Assembly (NCBI GenBank): GCA_943370285.1
Contig: CALRQJ020000009.1
Location: 62,001 to 126,000, forward strand
From: CALRQJ02 sp943370285
Lineage (GTDB): Bacteria; Bacteroidota; Bacteroidia; Chitinophagales; Chitinophagaceae
Direction: 5' to 3'
Length of the DNA: 64,000 bases
In this document: one piece after another, positions 53,691 to 63,277 of the stretch
Position numbering within the stretch: position 1 is the first letter of the stretch
Layout of the letters: the number at the start of each line of letters is the position of its first letter
The notes under the pieces: generated by a model
Database searches by the model: none
Told to the model about the DNA's origin: nothing
What the model saw: only the letters and a program-made list of their open reading frames with translations
Made by a program: the position numbers and the translations under genes

Positions 53691-54593
53691 ATGTCGAACA
53701 CCAATAATTTTTATACGCCTAACAAGATAGCTTCACCCGTTGCCGGTTGTATGCGATGGGGAAAATGGGGTGCTTGTTTTACTACAGCCGATTATCGTCA
53801 AATGATTGATGCCTGCTTAGCAGCCGGCATCAGCAGTTTTGACCATGCCGATATTTATGGTCACTATACCACCGAACAGGAATTTGGTGCTGCATTAGCA
53901 GAAGCACCACAGCTAAGACCACAATTACAATTGATTACTAAATGTGGTATTAAATTGGTGTCGCCCAACAGACCCGGTCATCTCATCAAATCTTATGATT
54001 GCAGTAGTAAACATATTATTCAATCGGTGGAGCAATCCTTACAAAACTTTCGTACCGATTATTTAGACCTATTATTGATTCATCGCCCAAGTCCCTTGCT
54101 AAACCCCGAGGAATTAGCTGAAACCATTTCGCAATTGGTAGCACAAGGCAAAATTTTATCCTTCGGACTTTCTAATTTTTTACCACATCAAGTAGATATG
54201 GTGCAACGATTTATTCCGGTGGCGTATAATCAAATTGAAGTTTCTGCATTGCATCTTTCGCCATTTACCAATGGCATGTTAGACCATTGTGTGCAACACA
54301 ACATCACGCCGATGGCTTGGAGTCCTTTAGGTGGCGGCTTATTACACCAAGAAGATAATTTACGCAATGCCAGAGTAGCTGCGGTTTGCCAAATATTAGC
54401 GGAGCAATACCAAACCGGAACCAATCAAATATTGATTGCTTGGTTATTACAACATCCTTCAGGCATTCTACCGGTGTTGGGTACAACCAGAATAGAAAGA
54501 TTACAACAAGCCTTAGCGGCACAATTAATTCAACTCACCACCGAACAATGGTTTATGATTTGGCGGGCATCTACGGGGGAAGAAGTGGCGTAG
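53691..54593 (+). CDS. aldo/keto reductase
   Basis: A 300-residue NADPH-dependent TIM-barrel reductase, similar in layout to the YdhF group. The catalytic Tyr lies in FDHADIYGHYTTEQEFGAAL, Lys in LQLITKCGIK and His in LDLLLIHRPSPLLN. GKILSFGLSNFLPHQVDM and the cofactor-binding end (GILPVLGTTRIERLQQAL) follow. The substrate is unknown. Its own -7 box and the gap to mfd suggest independent transcription. Confidence 0.9.
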   Translation: MSNTNNFYTPNKIASPVAGCMRWGKWGACFTTADYRQMIDACLAAGISSFDHADIYGHYTTEQEFGAALAEAPQLRPQLQLITKCGIKLVSPNRPGHLIKSYDCSSKHIIQSVEQSLQNFRTDYLDLLLIHRPSPLLNPEELAETISQLVAQGKILSFGLSNFLPHQVDMVQRFIPVAYNQIEVSALHLSPFTNGMLDHCVQHNITPMAWSPLGGGLLHQEDNLRNARVAAVCQILAEQYQTGTNQILIAWLLQHPSGILPVLGTTRIERLQQALAAQLIQLTTEQWFMIWRASTGEEVA

Positions 54594-54628
54594 AAATATT
54601 GGATTAAAACAGTGCTATTAATTCTACG

Positions 54629-55342
54629 CTACTTATTTAATTGCTGTTCCCAAATTAATTTCCCTTGAGGGTCAAAATATTTGATGCCGGTAAATGCTTG
54701 CTTGTTTTTAAACCATTTACCATTTTCTTTAGACATACCAATCAGCAATCTGCCGTTTTCACCACCAATTACTATTCCCTTTGTTCCGTCTTCTAATGCA
54801 ATGAGATGTACGGCTTCGCCATCCTTATCGTCAACTCCCATTACAGATCTTGCCTTACCATCTTTAGTGGTATTTACACCGGCTCCACCAAGCTCCCACC
54901 CTTCTTTATCGTTCCATAAAATACCTGCAGGTTCAAACATCCGTTTACCTGTATTTGGATCAGCTAATTTATCACCCAATAAAACACGGTCAAATCCATT
55001 TTCATTCATAATTACAATACCCTCTGCTCCATGTTTATATTGCTTATACCATTCCATGTATTGTTGGGCATTGTCATCAAAATTTTTTGCCCAATACTTT
55101 TTTACAAGGTTTGTATCTGTTCTAACTCTATCAGGTGAATGCGGAATAGGCGAACCGATTAAAATACGATCACGGCCCGAACTATCTTCAATTACAATTC
55201 CCTTTGCACGGATGATTCCAAATTTTTTCTCGGGAGTAGTAAAAGCAACAAGTGTATATAATAGTAATACCGTAGTACAACCAATGATATACCACCGCAT
55301 CCATTGTATTTGCTTTTTAAGCTGTATGATTTCTTGTTGCAT
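54629..55342 (-). CDS. membrane-anchored hypothetical protein
   Basis: A 237-residue protein with a short coiled-coil start and one membrane helix (WYIIGCTTVLLLYTLVAFT). The outer domain is built of repeated beta motifs of the type GIVIEDSSGRDRILIG, GIVIMNENGFDRVLLGD, and GIVIGGENGRLLIGM. These repeats suggest a beta-roll or beta-propeller-like fold. I do not know a function. The opposite-strand frame is Ser/Pro-rich noise and was discarded. Confidence 0.65.
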   Translation of the reverse strand: MQQEIIQLKKQIQWMRWYIIGCTTVLLLYTLVAFTTPEKKFGIIRAKGIVIEDSSGRDRILIGSPIPHSPDRVRTDTNLVKKYWAKNFDDNAQQYMEWYKQYKHGAEGIVIMNENGFDRVLLGDKLADPNTGKRMFEPAGILWNDKEGWELGGAGVNTTKDGKARSVMGVDDKDGEAVHLIALEDGTKGIVIGGENGRLLIGMSKENGKWFKNKQAFTGIKYFDPQGKLIWEQQLNK

Positions 55343-55411
55343 GTTTAAAGAATTAAATAATTGAAGACTAGGTAATATTAACTTGACAATGAGTTTACTT
55401 AAGGAAATACC

Positions 55412-55849
55412 TTATAAATTAACGACTACTTCCTTTGTTGTTACTTGAGTTGGAATGGCTTCGCCGGCTGCGTTTTGTACTATTTGATTTGCAGCATTTA
55501 TATAACGAATAACCCTGGAAACCCGAAGCACTTGTCGGCTTTGCCACACATCATTGATATGTTTAGTAATGATTAAAGGATTGTTGAGATTGGGATATTC
55601 ACGAATACTTCTCAGCGTAAATGTTGTATCCCAAGCAGCTAAGATTGTACCATCAATCGTAGATTCTTTAACAATAGATAGTTTAACTTCTGCTTTTAAC
55701 CCATCATGCATTGGCAAGGAATAATCATTAGCTTGAGCCATACGAAATTGAACTGTTTTTGATACCGGAGTTTCTTTAATCTCATCCGGTTTTTTATAAC
55801 ATGCTGTTGCTAATAATCCAACCAACATTGCTGCAGCTATCTGTTTCAT
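55412..55849 (-). CDS. hypothetical lipoprotein
   Basis: A 145-residue protein beginning MKQIAAAMLVGLLATAC, a lipoprotein signal with lipobox ATAC. I start at this Met; the longer frame adds seven residues and overlaps the promoter region. The mature part is beta-rich (VQFRMAQANDYSLPMHDGLKAEVKLSIVKES) and unrecognised. A well-formed promoter lies upstream. Confidence 0.6.
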   Translation of the reverse strand: MKQIAAAMLVGLLATACYKKPDEIKETPVSKTVQFRMAQANDYSLPMHDGLKAEVKLSIVKESTIDGTILAAWDTTFTLRSIREYPNLNNPLIITKHINDVWQSRQVLRVSRVIRYINAANQIVQNAAGEAIPTQVTTKEVVVNL

Positions 55850-55867
55850 ATTATTATTTTTTGAGCC

Positions 55868-55898
55868 CAAAAATAGTAGCCCAATTGTGCAAAGTCAA
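55868..55898 (-). promoter_or_regulatory. promoter of the lipoprotein gene at 55412-55849
   Basis: On the minus strand a -33 TTG (55896-55898) and an exact -7 box TATTTTTG (55868-55875) are separated by 20 bp. Confidence 0.6.
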
Positions 55899-55990
55899 TC
55901 GCATAAATATGTGAAGAAATGAATGTTATCTATTGAATCCTTACCTACATCAACATAATCAATCACAAGAAACTCTATGAATATAAAAAA

Positions 55991-56686
55991 TCAATGCAGC
56001 TCTATATATTCTACAAACAAGCCCAATAAAATATGCCACACTAAATAATGGCCAAGTCGAACTGCTAATGACGCAACAAAGCCATACTGTACATAACTTT
56101 TAAATTGCCAAAGATTCATCGCAATACCACTAACAGTAGCATATATTATAAACCACAAAGCACCATCCGGAAATTGTTGAATCGGCTCCACCAAACTGGT
56201 TAATACTGCAAGTATTATTAAAATGATTTTTCTGTGTTTGAGTTGAAATAACCATTTATCTAACAACAACAAAAGCATTAAGGGAATCATTCGATAATAC
56301 AACTCAATTTCAATAGCTCCTGCTGTGTATAAAGGAATACTGTAAGGAAACGGCTGAAGTAATGGCGGCAAACTAGTGTAGGGTTGTGGATGTAAAATAA
56401 GTTTGATAAAGATTACATCTAGTATTCCAAAAATCATTCCTACACCAAATGTAGAGAGCCAAGCATATTTTTTCTCCTGAATCGTTTGAAGTGCCGGAAG
56501 CGAAACCTGTTGCTGCAAAAACAAAAGTGGAACGACTGGCAATATCACCAACAAATTACTCCATGGCCATCTCCTCACTTCAACACCTTTCGCTGCTAAT
56601 ACATCACCATAAATAATAGTAACAAAAACAACAAGTAAAATCAAACTACTAATTACGATGGCGTAATTATTGTTATTCTTATGCAT
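55991..56686 (-). CDS. polytopic membrane protein, possible divergent CPBP-type
   Basis: A 231-residue protein with about seven membrane helices. EIELYYRMIPLML resembles the EExxxR motif of CPBP intramembrane proteases, and GHYLVWHILLGLF could supply the later His, but the first acidic pair is E-I-E and not EE. The assignment is uncertain. It is 7 bp downstream of the GIN-domain gene and shares its promoter. Confidence 0.5.
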   Translation of the reverse strand: MHKNNNNYAIVISSLILLVVFVTIIYGDVLAAKGVEVRRWPWSNLLVILPVVPLLFLQQQVSLPALQTIQEKKYAWLSTFGVGMIFGILDVIFIKLILHPQPYTSLPPLLQPFPYSIPLYTAGAIEIELYYRMIPLMLLLLLDKWLFQLKHRKIILIILAVLTSLVEPIQQFPDGALWFIIYATVSGIAMNLWQFKSYVQYGFVASLAVRLGHYLVWHILLGLFVEYIELH

Positions 56687-56693
56687 GTTTAGT

Positions 56694-57368
56694 TTATCGT
56701 TTTACAACTCTACCGGATCCATTCCTAGACGATTCAAGTTGAGGATTTCCCCAATAATAAATATTGCCACTACCAAAAATGTTTGCTTTCAATTTATCAG
56801 TAACAGATACATTGATATGACCGCTTCCATGGCTGGTTGCTTCTGCTTCTTTAACCACCAATCCCTGTGCATCAATATTTCCGCTACCGTGCATAAGCAA
56901 TGTAGCAGATTGATAATTAGCATTATTCACTACAATTTTACCACTACCATGAATGGTTGCATTCAAGGAATTACCATTGGCGAATCCACTCACTTCAATA
57001 TTTTTATTGCCATGTATAGCTACCTTGTTTAATACAGGTATTTTAATGTACGCCACTACATTTCCATTTCGTATAGTGTTGAAATTGGTATTGTACTTCA
57101 ATTTTAATACCCCATTTTCAACTTTGAAATCTAAAATATCTAACAAATTATCATAGCCATAGACACTAATTTCTTGCGTTTGTCCATAGCTAATGACCGC
57201 TTTAATATCGTAATGCGATTCTAGCCCAGTAACATTATTCAACTGTAGTGGTCTAGTACTTATACTGCCTTTGCCTTTAATTACATCTTTGTTACAAGAG
57301 ATTAGACCTACTACAAAAATGAATAGTAAAGACAATTTTACAGGTCTGAATAATTCTAAAGCCAACAT
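56694..57368 (-). CDS. head GIN domain (DUF2807) protein
   Basis: A 224-residue exported protein. A signal-like helix (LSLLFIFVVGLISC, lipobox-like) is followed by the GIN/DUF2807 beta-helix repeats: VKVENGVLKLKYN, HGNKNIEVSG, HGSGKIVVNNANYQSATLLMHGSGNIDAQGLVVKEAEATSHGSGHINVSV. The HGSG repeats are typical. The function is unknown; many occur near the cell surface. It is first in a two-gene unit with the membrane protein downstream. Confidence 0.85.
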   Translation of the reverse strand: MLALELFRPVKLSLLFIFVVGLISCNKDVIKGKGSISTRPLQLNNVTGLESHYDIKAVISYGQTQEISVYGYDNLLDILDFKVENGVLKLKYNTNFNTIRNGNVVAYIKIPVLNKVAIHGNKNIEVSGFANGNSLNATIHGSGKIVVNNANYQSATLLMHGSGNIDAQGLVVKEAEATSHGSGHINVSVTDKLKANIFGSGNIYYWGNPQLESSRNGSGRVVKR

Positions 57369-57389
57369 AACAATTTATATTTATTGATG

Positions 57390-57420
57390 CAAAACTATAC
57401 TGCCACTTTACCATAATCAA
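57390..57420 (-). promoter_or_regulatory. promoter of the GIN-domain operon
   Basis: On the minus strand a -33 TTG (57418-57420) and an exact -7 box TAGTTTTG (57390-57397) are spaced 20 bp, 21 bp upstream of the ATG. Confidence 0.6.
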
Positions 57421-57591
57421 TCGCATAAACGGGTGAATTGTTAGCGCTATACATCATTCATTCTACTAAGAGCAAGTGCTCAATTGTTCGTTGAAGAGCA
57501 ATTGCTGAAAACACTTGATTTAACAACAATTCCAAAGCGTCGATTTGTAAAACAAACGCTAAATCGCTTATTCCTGCTTACTTTTACCGTC

Positions 57592-58770
57592 ATGAATTAC
57601 TTTACAACACCCGGTCGTATTTTCATTACTTGCAATAAAAGATTAGCCCCTTATCTTGCTATAGAGACAGCGGCTTTAGGCTATTCCATCGAACAAACCC
57701 TTGCAACAGGTGTGGTGCTCACAGGCACCATGACCGATTGTATCAAACTTAACTTACATCTGCGCTGTGCCAGTCAGGTCATGTATTCCATCAAAAGTTT
57801 TACTTGCCGTGGCCCCGAAGATTTATATAAAGTGTCCAAACAAATTCCTTGGGAAAATATCATTCCCGCCGATGGTTATTTCTCCATCAGCAGCACGGTA
57901 TATCACCACAGTATTCGTACCGATATGTTTGCTAACGTAAAAGTGAAAGATGCCATTGCAGATAGAATGAGAGATAAAACCGGCAAACGACCCAATGCCG
58001 GACCGTTATTAGACAACACTGTTATTTTTTTATTTTGGAAAGACGAAGAAGCAGAATTGTTTATTGATACCTCAGGTGAAACTTTAGCTAAACATGGCTA
58101 TAGAAAAATTCCGGGAAAAGCACCTATGTTAGAAGCTTTAGCTGCTGCCACTTTATTAGCTACCAATTGGGATAGGAAATCCCCTTTTATAAATCCGATG
58201 TGCGGTTCAGGTACATTAGCCATTGAAGCAGCCATGTTGGCTACCAATCGCAAACCCGGTTTGTTCAGGGATAATTATGCTTTCATGCATGTTATCGGTT
58301 ATCAAGCGGATTATTATTTGCAAGAAAAAAAATTATTACAAGATGCAGTAACCGAAGTGCCGGGATTGGAAGTTTATGCTACCGATATTAGTGAAGATGC
58401 CATCAATGTAACAAAAATCAATGCCGGTTTTGCCGGTGTGGCAGATTATCTACAGCCCAATGTTTGTGACTTTGCTGCTACAACAGTTCCGCAGGGTAAA
58501 ACCGGTGTAGTGATGTTTAATCCTGAGTATGGAGAACGCTTAGGCGATGAAGCCGAACTGCAAGCCACTTATGCCTTAATCGGCGATTTTATGAAGCAGC
58601 AGTGCAAAGGATATACCGGCTACATTTTCACCGGCAATATGGATTTAGCCAAGAAAATTGGACTAAAAGCTAGCCGCAGAATTGAATTTTACAATGGTAA
58701 AATAGATTGTCGTTTGCTTATGTATGAATTATATGCCGGCACTAAGCAAGTACCATCAACTACCGCCTAA
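57592..58770 (+). CDS. THUMP-domain class I SAM-dependent RNA methyltransferase
   Basis: About 392 residues. An N-terminal THUMP RNA-binding domain (ITCNKRLAPYLAIETAALGYSIEQTLATGVVLTG to VYHHSIRTDMFANVKVKDAIADRMRDKTGKRP) is followed by a methyltransferase with INPMCGSGTLAIEAAMLATN (motif I) and motif IV NPEYGERLG. The layout is that of RlmL/YpsC proteins, which methylate 23S rRNA guanines at N2. Motif IV has NPEY where NPPY is usual. The start at 57592 is chosen because the 36 extra upstream residues do not fit the family. Confidence 0.85.
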   Translation: MNYFTTPGRIFITCNKRLAPYLAIETAALGYSIEQTLATGVVLTGTMTDCIKLNLHLRCASQVMYSIKSFTCRGPEDLYKVSKQIPWENIIPADGYFSISSTVYHHSIRTDMFANVKVKDAIADRMRDKTGKRPNAGPLLDNTVIFLFWKDEEAELFIDTSGETLAKHGYRKIPGKAPMLEALAAATLLATNWDRKSPFINPMCGSGTLAIEAAMLATNRKPGLFRDNYAFMHVIGYQADYYLQEKKLLQDAVTEVPGLEVYATDISEDAINVTKINAGFAGVADYLQPNVCDFAATTVPQGKTGVVMFNPEYGERLGDEAELQATYALIGDFMKQQCKGYTGYIFTGNMDLAKKIGLKASRRIEFYNGKIDCRLLMYELYAGTKQVPSTTA

Positions 58771-59307
58771 ACATGCATTGCGAAGCAGTTGCATGTAGGC
58801 CAATCCTTTTTCACGGGCAAATTGAATGTTGCGTTCGGGAATACTATCGGGGTCGGGAAAACTATCGAGGGCCGCTTCAATACTTTCTTCTCGCAGTAAA
58901 TGCAACATGGGATAAGGAGAACGATTGGTATAATTAGCCGGATCTTCTAAATCGGCACCGGCAAAGCAATACAGCGGATGAAAACTAGCTACTTGATAAA
59001 TACCTTCATAGCCTTCTTGTTCAATTAATGCTTCTGCCCATTCTACTAATTTCAAGTACAAATCAAATCGTTTAAAGCCTTCGGGAAAGATGACTACCGT
59101 AGTTGCAATATCTTCCGATTGATCTAATCGTTTCAATTCTTCGAGCATCGCTTCTAAAGCTGCTGCTGTTTCCGTTGTTTCGCTAACTCGATAATGTACG
59201 GCATCTTGCTTTACAACCGGCAAAGCAAAGGGACAAAAATTACAACCAATGACAACATCGGTTAGCCATTGTTTGGTTTGTGCAATAATGGTAGCTGAAG
59301 TATTCAT
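58756..59307 (-). CDS. DUF1415 domain protein
   Basis: A 183-residue protein with the DUF1415 hallmark VIGCNFCPFALPV near the N-terminus, AEALIEQEGYEGIYQVASFHPLYCFAGADLEDPANYTNRSPYPMLHLLREESIEAAL and a C-terminal Ile/Arg helix. The Cys-x2-Cys pair suggests metal or redox chemistry, but no function is established to my knowledge. Its tail overlaps the convergent methyltransferase gene by 15 bp. Confidence 0.85.
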   Translation of the reverse strand: MNTSATIIAQTKQWLTDVVIGCNFCPFALPVVKQDAVHYRVSETTETAAALEAMLEELKRLDQSEDIATTVVIFPEGFKRFDLYLKLVEWAEALIEQEGYEGIYQVASFHPLYCFAGADLEDPANYTNRSPYPMLHLLREESIEAALDSFPDPDSIPERNIQFAREKGLAYMQLLRNACLGGS

Positions 59308-59473
59308 GTAAGGCGGTAAAATTAAATACTAATAAATGATTGACAACTCAATTTTTTGTTCTCTTATAACCAATTGGGTATTCTAACCTAATTTGAATAG
59401 CATTCCAATTTCAGCCTAAGCTGTAATATATGATGGTGATACTTTAGAATATCAACATGATTATTATCAGTTG

Positions 59474-59496
59474 TACACATGACAAATGTCTGTACC
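59474..59496. promoter_or_regulatory. imperfect palindrome upstream of the nuo operon
   Basis: GTACACAT and ATGTCTGTAC face each other around GACAA in the 246-bp space before nuoA. It may be an operator. No exact TAnnTTTG box is seen in this stretch, and nothing else is recognised there. Confidence 0.3.
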
Positions 59497-59553
59497 AAGG
59501 CATTTGAATTTTACATTAACTTCACTCATCTTTAAACGATAAATCCATTTTAT

Positions 59554-59904
59554 ATGGGGCCTTTATCACTGCTTGTTTTAACTGCCGCTGCTGTAGCCTT
59601 TTCTTTTGGCGGAATTCTTATCGCAAAAATTATGGTAAAGGGTTCTAAAAACCCACAAAAAGGTCAGGCCTACGAATGTGGTATTCCTACAGCCGGTACC
59701 CCTTGGAATCAATTCAATGTAGGCTACTATTTATTTGCATTGATTTTTTTAATTTTTGATGTAGAGTTGATATTCATGTACCCATGGGCTGTTGTGGTAA
59801 AACAAGTGGGTATGATGGCATTAGTAGAAATTATCATTTTTATATTCATTCTTTTTATGGGTTTTTTATATGCTCACAAAAAAGGAGCATTAAAATGGAT
59901 GTAA
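59554..59904 (+). CDS. nuoA: NADH-quinone oxidoreductase (complex I) subunit A
   Basis: A 116-residue membrane subunit with three helices. The conserved loop YECGIPTAGTPWNQFNVGYYLFALIFLIFDVELIFMYPWAVV includes the Cys switch loop and FDVE. It forms part of the quinone site of complex I. It starts the nuo operon. Confidence 0.95.
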   Translation: MGPLSLLVLTAAAVAFSFGGILIAKIMVKGSKNPQKGQAYECGIPTAGTPWNQFNVGYYLFALIFLIFDVELIFMYPWAVVVKQVGMMALVEIIIFIFILFMGFLYAHKKGALKWM

Positions 59905-59946
59905 TGCAATGCTAACAAGATATAAACGTAAAGTAGATACCATATT

Positions 59947-60513
59947 ATGAGTGCCGAAAACAACGACATACAACATATCACTACCATCAAAGAAATTGAA
60001 GGTACATTTCCCGGGCAAATTGTAGAAGCTCCCGGTGGTGGTATTGTAACGAGTAAGTTAGATGATGTCATCAATTGGGCAAGGTCTAACTCTTTATGGC
60101 CACTCACTTTTGCTACCAGTTGTTGTGGCATTGAGATGATGGCAGTGGCCTCGGCTAAATATGATTTCTCCAGATTTGGATTTGAAGTAGCCCGTGCTAC
60201 ACCAAGACAAGCAGATGTAATTATCATTGCCGGAACAATTGTCAACAAAATGGCACCGGTTTTAAAACGTTTGTACGATCAAATGGCCGACCCCAAATAT
60301 GTGATTGCTATGGGTGCTTGTGCTATTAGCGGCGGACCATTTTTTTACAATACGTATTCTGTAGTAAAAGGTGCAGACCATGTTATCCCGGTAGATGTGT
60401 ATGTTGCCGGCTGTCCGCCAAGGCCCGAAGCTTTATTACATGCCCTCATCACTTTACAAGAGAAAATAAAAATGGGTATGACAAGAGAACAAATAAGGGA
60501 ACAACAAGTATAA
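59947..60513 (+). CDS. nuoB: complex I subunit B
   Basis: A 188-residue subunit carrying cluster N2. WPLTFATSCCGIEMMAVASAKYDFSRFG holds the tandem Cys pair, and MGACAISGGPF and VYVAGCPPRPEALLHAL hold the other two ligands. It passes electrons to quinone. 42 bp after nuoA. Confidence 0.96.
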   Translation: MSAENNDIQHITTIKEIEGTFPGQIVEAPGGGIVTSKLDDVINWARSNSLWPLTFATSCCGIEMMAVASAKYDFSRFGFEVARATPRQADVIIIAGTIVNKMAPVLKRLYDQMADPKYVIAMGACAISGGPFFYNTYSVVKGADHVIPVDVYVAGCPPRPEALLHALITLQEKIKMGMTREQIREQQV

Positions 60514-60516
60514 ATT

Positions 60517-60972
60517 ATGACCAACGAAGTAATAAAAGAACAACTCACTACACTATTCCCCGAAGCCACTTTTGAAGAAGGTGGCGAATGGGTAAATATG
60601 TTTGTTGCACCTGAGGCACTTGTGCTAACTGCTGCAACCATCAGGCAACATCCGGGTTTGGGTTTCGATTATTTGTTCTGCTTAACTTGTGTAGATTGGA
60701 AAACACATTTAACAATGGTATACCATTTCAGCTCTACCACTTACAGACATCAGTTGGTGATCAAATCAAAATTAGATAGCACAAATCCGGCCATTGATAC
60801 GCTGTCTAGTTTATGGCCTGCGGCCGAATTGTTTGAACGAGAAGTGTATGAATTGTTTGGCGTTCATTTCAACAATCACCCCGATTTACGAAAATTAATT
60901 TTGCCCGATGATTGGGAAGGCTATCCATTACGGAAAAATTATGAAGACCCCATCAATATGATAAAATTATAG
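60517..60972 (+). CDS. nuoC: complex I subunit C
   Basis: A 151-residue peripheral subunit. It ends with the hallmark ELFEREVYELFGVHFNNHPDLRKLILPDDWEGYPLRKNY. It is not fused to nuoD, unlike in some Bacteroidales, where CD is one gene. It follows nuoB by 3 bp. Confidence 0.95.
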   Translation: MTNEVIKEQLTTLFPEATFEEGGEWVNMFVAPEALVLTAATIRQHPGLGFDYLFCLTCVDWKTHLTMVYHFSSTTYRHQLVIKSKLDSTNPAIDTLSSLWPAAELFEREVYELFGVHFNNHPDLRKLILPDDWEGYPLRKNYEDPINMIKL

Positions 60973-61005
60973 TAACACATATTCATGATGACTGAATTAC
61001 AATAG

Positions 61006-62145
61006 ATGTACAGAGAAACTACCATACTAAATAACGAGCAGCAAGCTGCAACCACCAATGATGATATGGTTATCAATATTGGTCCGCAACACCCTGCTAC
61101 ACATGGCGTACTGCATTTGGTAATCACACTCAATGGCGAAACCATAAAGAAAGTTGAACCGCACCTCGGTTATATTCATCGTTCTATCGAAAAAATGTGT
61201 GAAAGCCTCTCCTACCGCCAGTTTATTTATGTCACCAGCAGAATGGATTATTTAAGTGCACATATCAATAACCATGCTTGTGCATTATGTGTAGAAAAGG
61301 GATTACAAATAGAAATTCCGCCAAGAGCTCAATACATCCGTGTTATTATGGATGAACTCACCAGAATTGCTTCGCATGAATTATGGTGGGGTGCTATGGC
61401 TATGGATTTGGGAGCATTTACGCCTTTCTTTCATGCCTTTAGAGAAAGAGAAACCATTAATGATATTATGGAAGAAACTTGCGGTGCAAGATTAACCATG
61501 AACTATATGGTGCCGGGTGGTGTGATGGCAGATATTCATCCCAATTTTCAACAGCGAGTTAAAGATTTTATTCAGTTGTTCAAATCAAAGATTCATGAAT
61601 ATGATGAACTGGTAACAGGTAATATCATTTTTCAAAATCGTATGAAAGGAGTTGGCATACTCAGCAAAGAAGATGCAATTGCTTATGGTTGTACCGGCCC
61701 TGTTGGTCGTGGTAGCGGATTGAGTTGTGATATTCGCAAAATTCACCCTTACGAAATCTATGATCAAGTACAATTTGATGAGGTATTAGAAACAGCAGGA
61801 GATTCATTTGCCCGATATATGGTACGCATTAGAGAAATGCACCAATCCATTCGTATTATCGAACAATTGATTGATAATATTCCTGAAGGAGAATTTCAAG
61901 CCAAAACAAAAGCAGTATTAAAATTACCAAAAGGCGAATTCTACCAACGAGTAGAAACAGCCAGAGGCGAATTAGGTGTTTATATTGTAAGCGAAGGTGG
62001 AACAACCCCTTACAGAATTAAATTTCGTTCACCGGGTTTCTCCAATTTATCAGCATTGAATCACATGACAAAAGGCGGAAAAATTGGAGACCTTGTTGCG
62101 GCAATGGGAACATTAGATTTGGTGATACCGGATATTGACAGATAG
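61006..62145 (+). CDS. nuoD: complex I subunit D
   Basis: A 379-residue subunit forming the quinone pocket. NIGPQHPATHGVLHLVITLNGE contains the HxxTHG loop, and PHLGYIHRSIEKMCESLSYRQ and YRIKFRSPGFSNLSALNHM are typical. It follows nuoC by 33 bp. The next gene is nuoH, not nuoE. Confidence 0.96.
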   Translation: MYRETTILNNEQQAATTNDDMVINIGPQHPATHGVLHLVITLNGETIKKVEPHLGYIHRSIEKMCESLSYRQFIYVTSRMDYLSAHINNHACALCVEKGLQIEIPPRAQYIRVIMDELTRIASHELWWGAMAMDLGAFTPFFHAFRERETINDIMEETCGARLTMNYMVPGGVMADIHPNFQQRVKDFIQLFKSKIHEYDELVTGNIIFQNRMKGVGILSKEDAIAYGCTGPVGRGSGLSCDIRKIHPYEIYDQVQFDEVLETAGDSFARYMVRIREMHQSIRIIEQLIDNIPEGEFQAKTKAVLKLPKGEFYQRVETARGELGVYIVSEGGTTPYRIKFRSPGFSNLSALNHMTKGGKIGDLVAAMGTLDLVIPDIDR

Positions 62146-62179
62146 TAATCAGCATGCCCAAAAGGCATATCAACTTTTA

Positions 62180-63268
62180 ATGCAAGGATGTATGTTAAGT
62201 TTAGAAGGCATTACAAAAAACATTCAGGTTTGGTTGAATAATACATTTGATCCAACTTGGGCATTAGTGATACAATGTGTCATCATTCTGCTCTGTGCCA
62301 TTGGCTTATTTGCAGGGTTGGGTTTGGTATTGGTATTGATGGAAAGAAAAGTAGCAGCTTGGATGCAAATCAGACTTGGCCCCAACAGAGTTGGCCCTAA
62401 AGGAATGTTTCAAAGTTTAGCCGATACACTAAAACTCATCATGAAAGAAGGTTTAACACCTGATGGTGCGGATAAGTTTTTGTTCAATGTAGCTCCTTAT
62501 ATCGTGATGATTGTTGCGATGTTATTACTAGCGCCAATTGCTTTTGCTAAGAATTTTCAAATTTGGGATTTGAATATTGGCGTACTCTATATCTCTGCCA
62601 TTTCTTCTATTTCAGTAATTGGTGTTTTAATGGCTGGATGGGCAAGCAATAATAAATACTCTTTATTAGGAGCCATGCGAAGTGGTGCACAAATTGTAAG
62701 CTATGAATTATCTGCCGGCTTATCGGTATTATCTATTGTTGTGCTGACCGGTAGTTTAAGTATGAATGATATTATTGTATCGCAACAAACCGGTTGGTGG
62801 ATTTTCAAAGGTCATATTCCGGCCATCATTGCATTTGTCATTTTTATTATAGCTGTTACAGCCGAAACCAACCGAGCTCCTTTTGATTTGGCAGAAGCTG
62901 AATCTGAATTAACAGCAGGTTTTCATACCGAATATTCGGGGATGAAATTTGCCTTATTTTTTTTAGCAGAATACATTAACATTTTTATTGCATGTGCTTT
63001 GGGTGCTACGCTATTTTTTGGTGGATGGATGCCTTTACACATTGGCAATTGGGATAGCTTTAATCAGGTGATGGATTATATCCCTTCTTCTATTTGGTTT
63101 TTTGGGAAAGTATTTATGCTCATTTTTTTAATCATGTGGTTTAGGTGGACTTTCCCTCGATTAAGAATTGATCAACTACTCAATTTAGAGTGGAAGTATT
63201 TGTTACCCATTAGCATGTTCAATTTGTTATTTGTCACATTAATGGCCATCAAAGGCTGGCATTTTTAA
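62180..63268 (+). CDS. nuoH: complex I subunit H
   Basis: An eight-helix membrane subunit linking the quinone site to the proton channels. LVLMERKVAAWMQIRLGPNRVGPKGMFQSLADTLKLIMKEG and AVTAETNRAPFDLAEAESELTAGFHTEYSGMKFALFFLAEY are family hallmarks. I chose ATG 62180 (MQGCMLSLEG), though 62192 is also possible. A TTG at 62135 would overlap nuoD and is less likely. Length is about 362 residues. Confidence 0.93.
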   Translation: MQGCMLSLEGITKNIQVWLNNTFDPTWALVIQCVIILLCAIGLFAGLGLVLVLMERKVAAWMQIRLGPNRVGPKGMFQSLADTLKLIMKEGLTPDGADKFLFNVAPYIVMIVAMLLLAPIAFAKNFQIWDLNIGVLYISAISSISVIGVLMAGWASNNKYSLLGAMRSGAQIVSYELSAGLSVLSIVVLTGSLSMNDIIVSQQTGWWIFKGHIPAIIAFVIFIIAVTAETNRAPFDLAEAESELTAGFHTEYSGMKFALFFLAEYINIFIACALGATLFFGGWMPLHIGNWDSFNQVMDYIPSSIWFFGKVFMLIFLIMWFRWTFPRLRIDQLLNLEWKYLLPISMFNLLFVTLMAIKGWHF

Positions 63269-63277
63269 ACGTAGCTT

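Noticed and set aside
54681..55364. Plus-strand frame of 227 residues
   Set aside because: Ser/Pro-rich translation without motifs; the minus strand carries a membrane helix and regular beta repeats.
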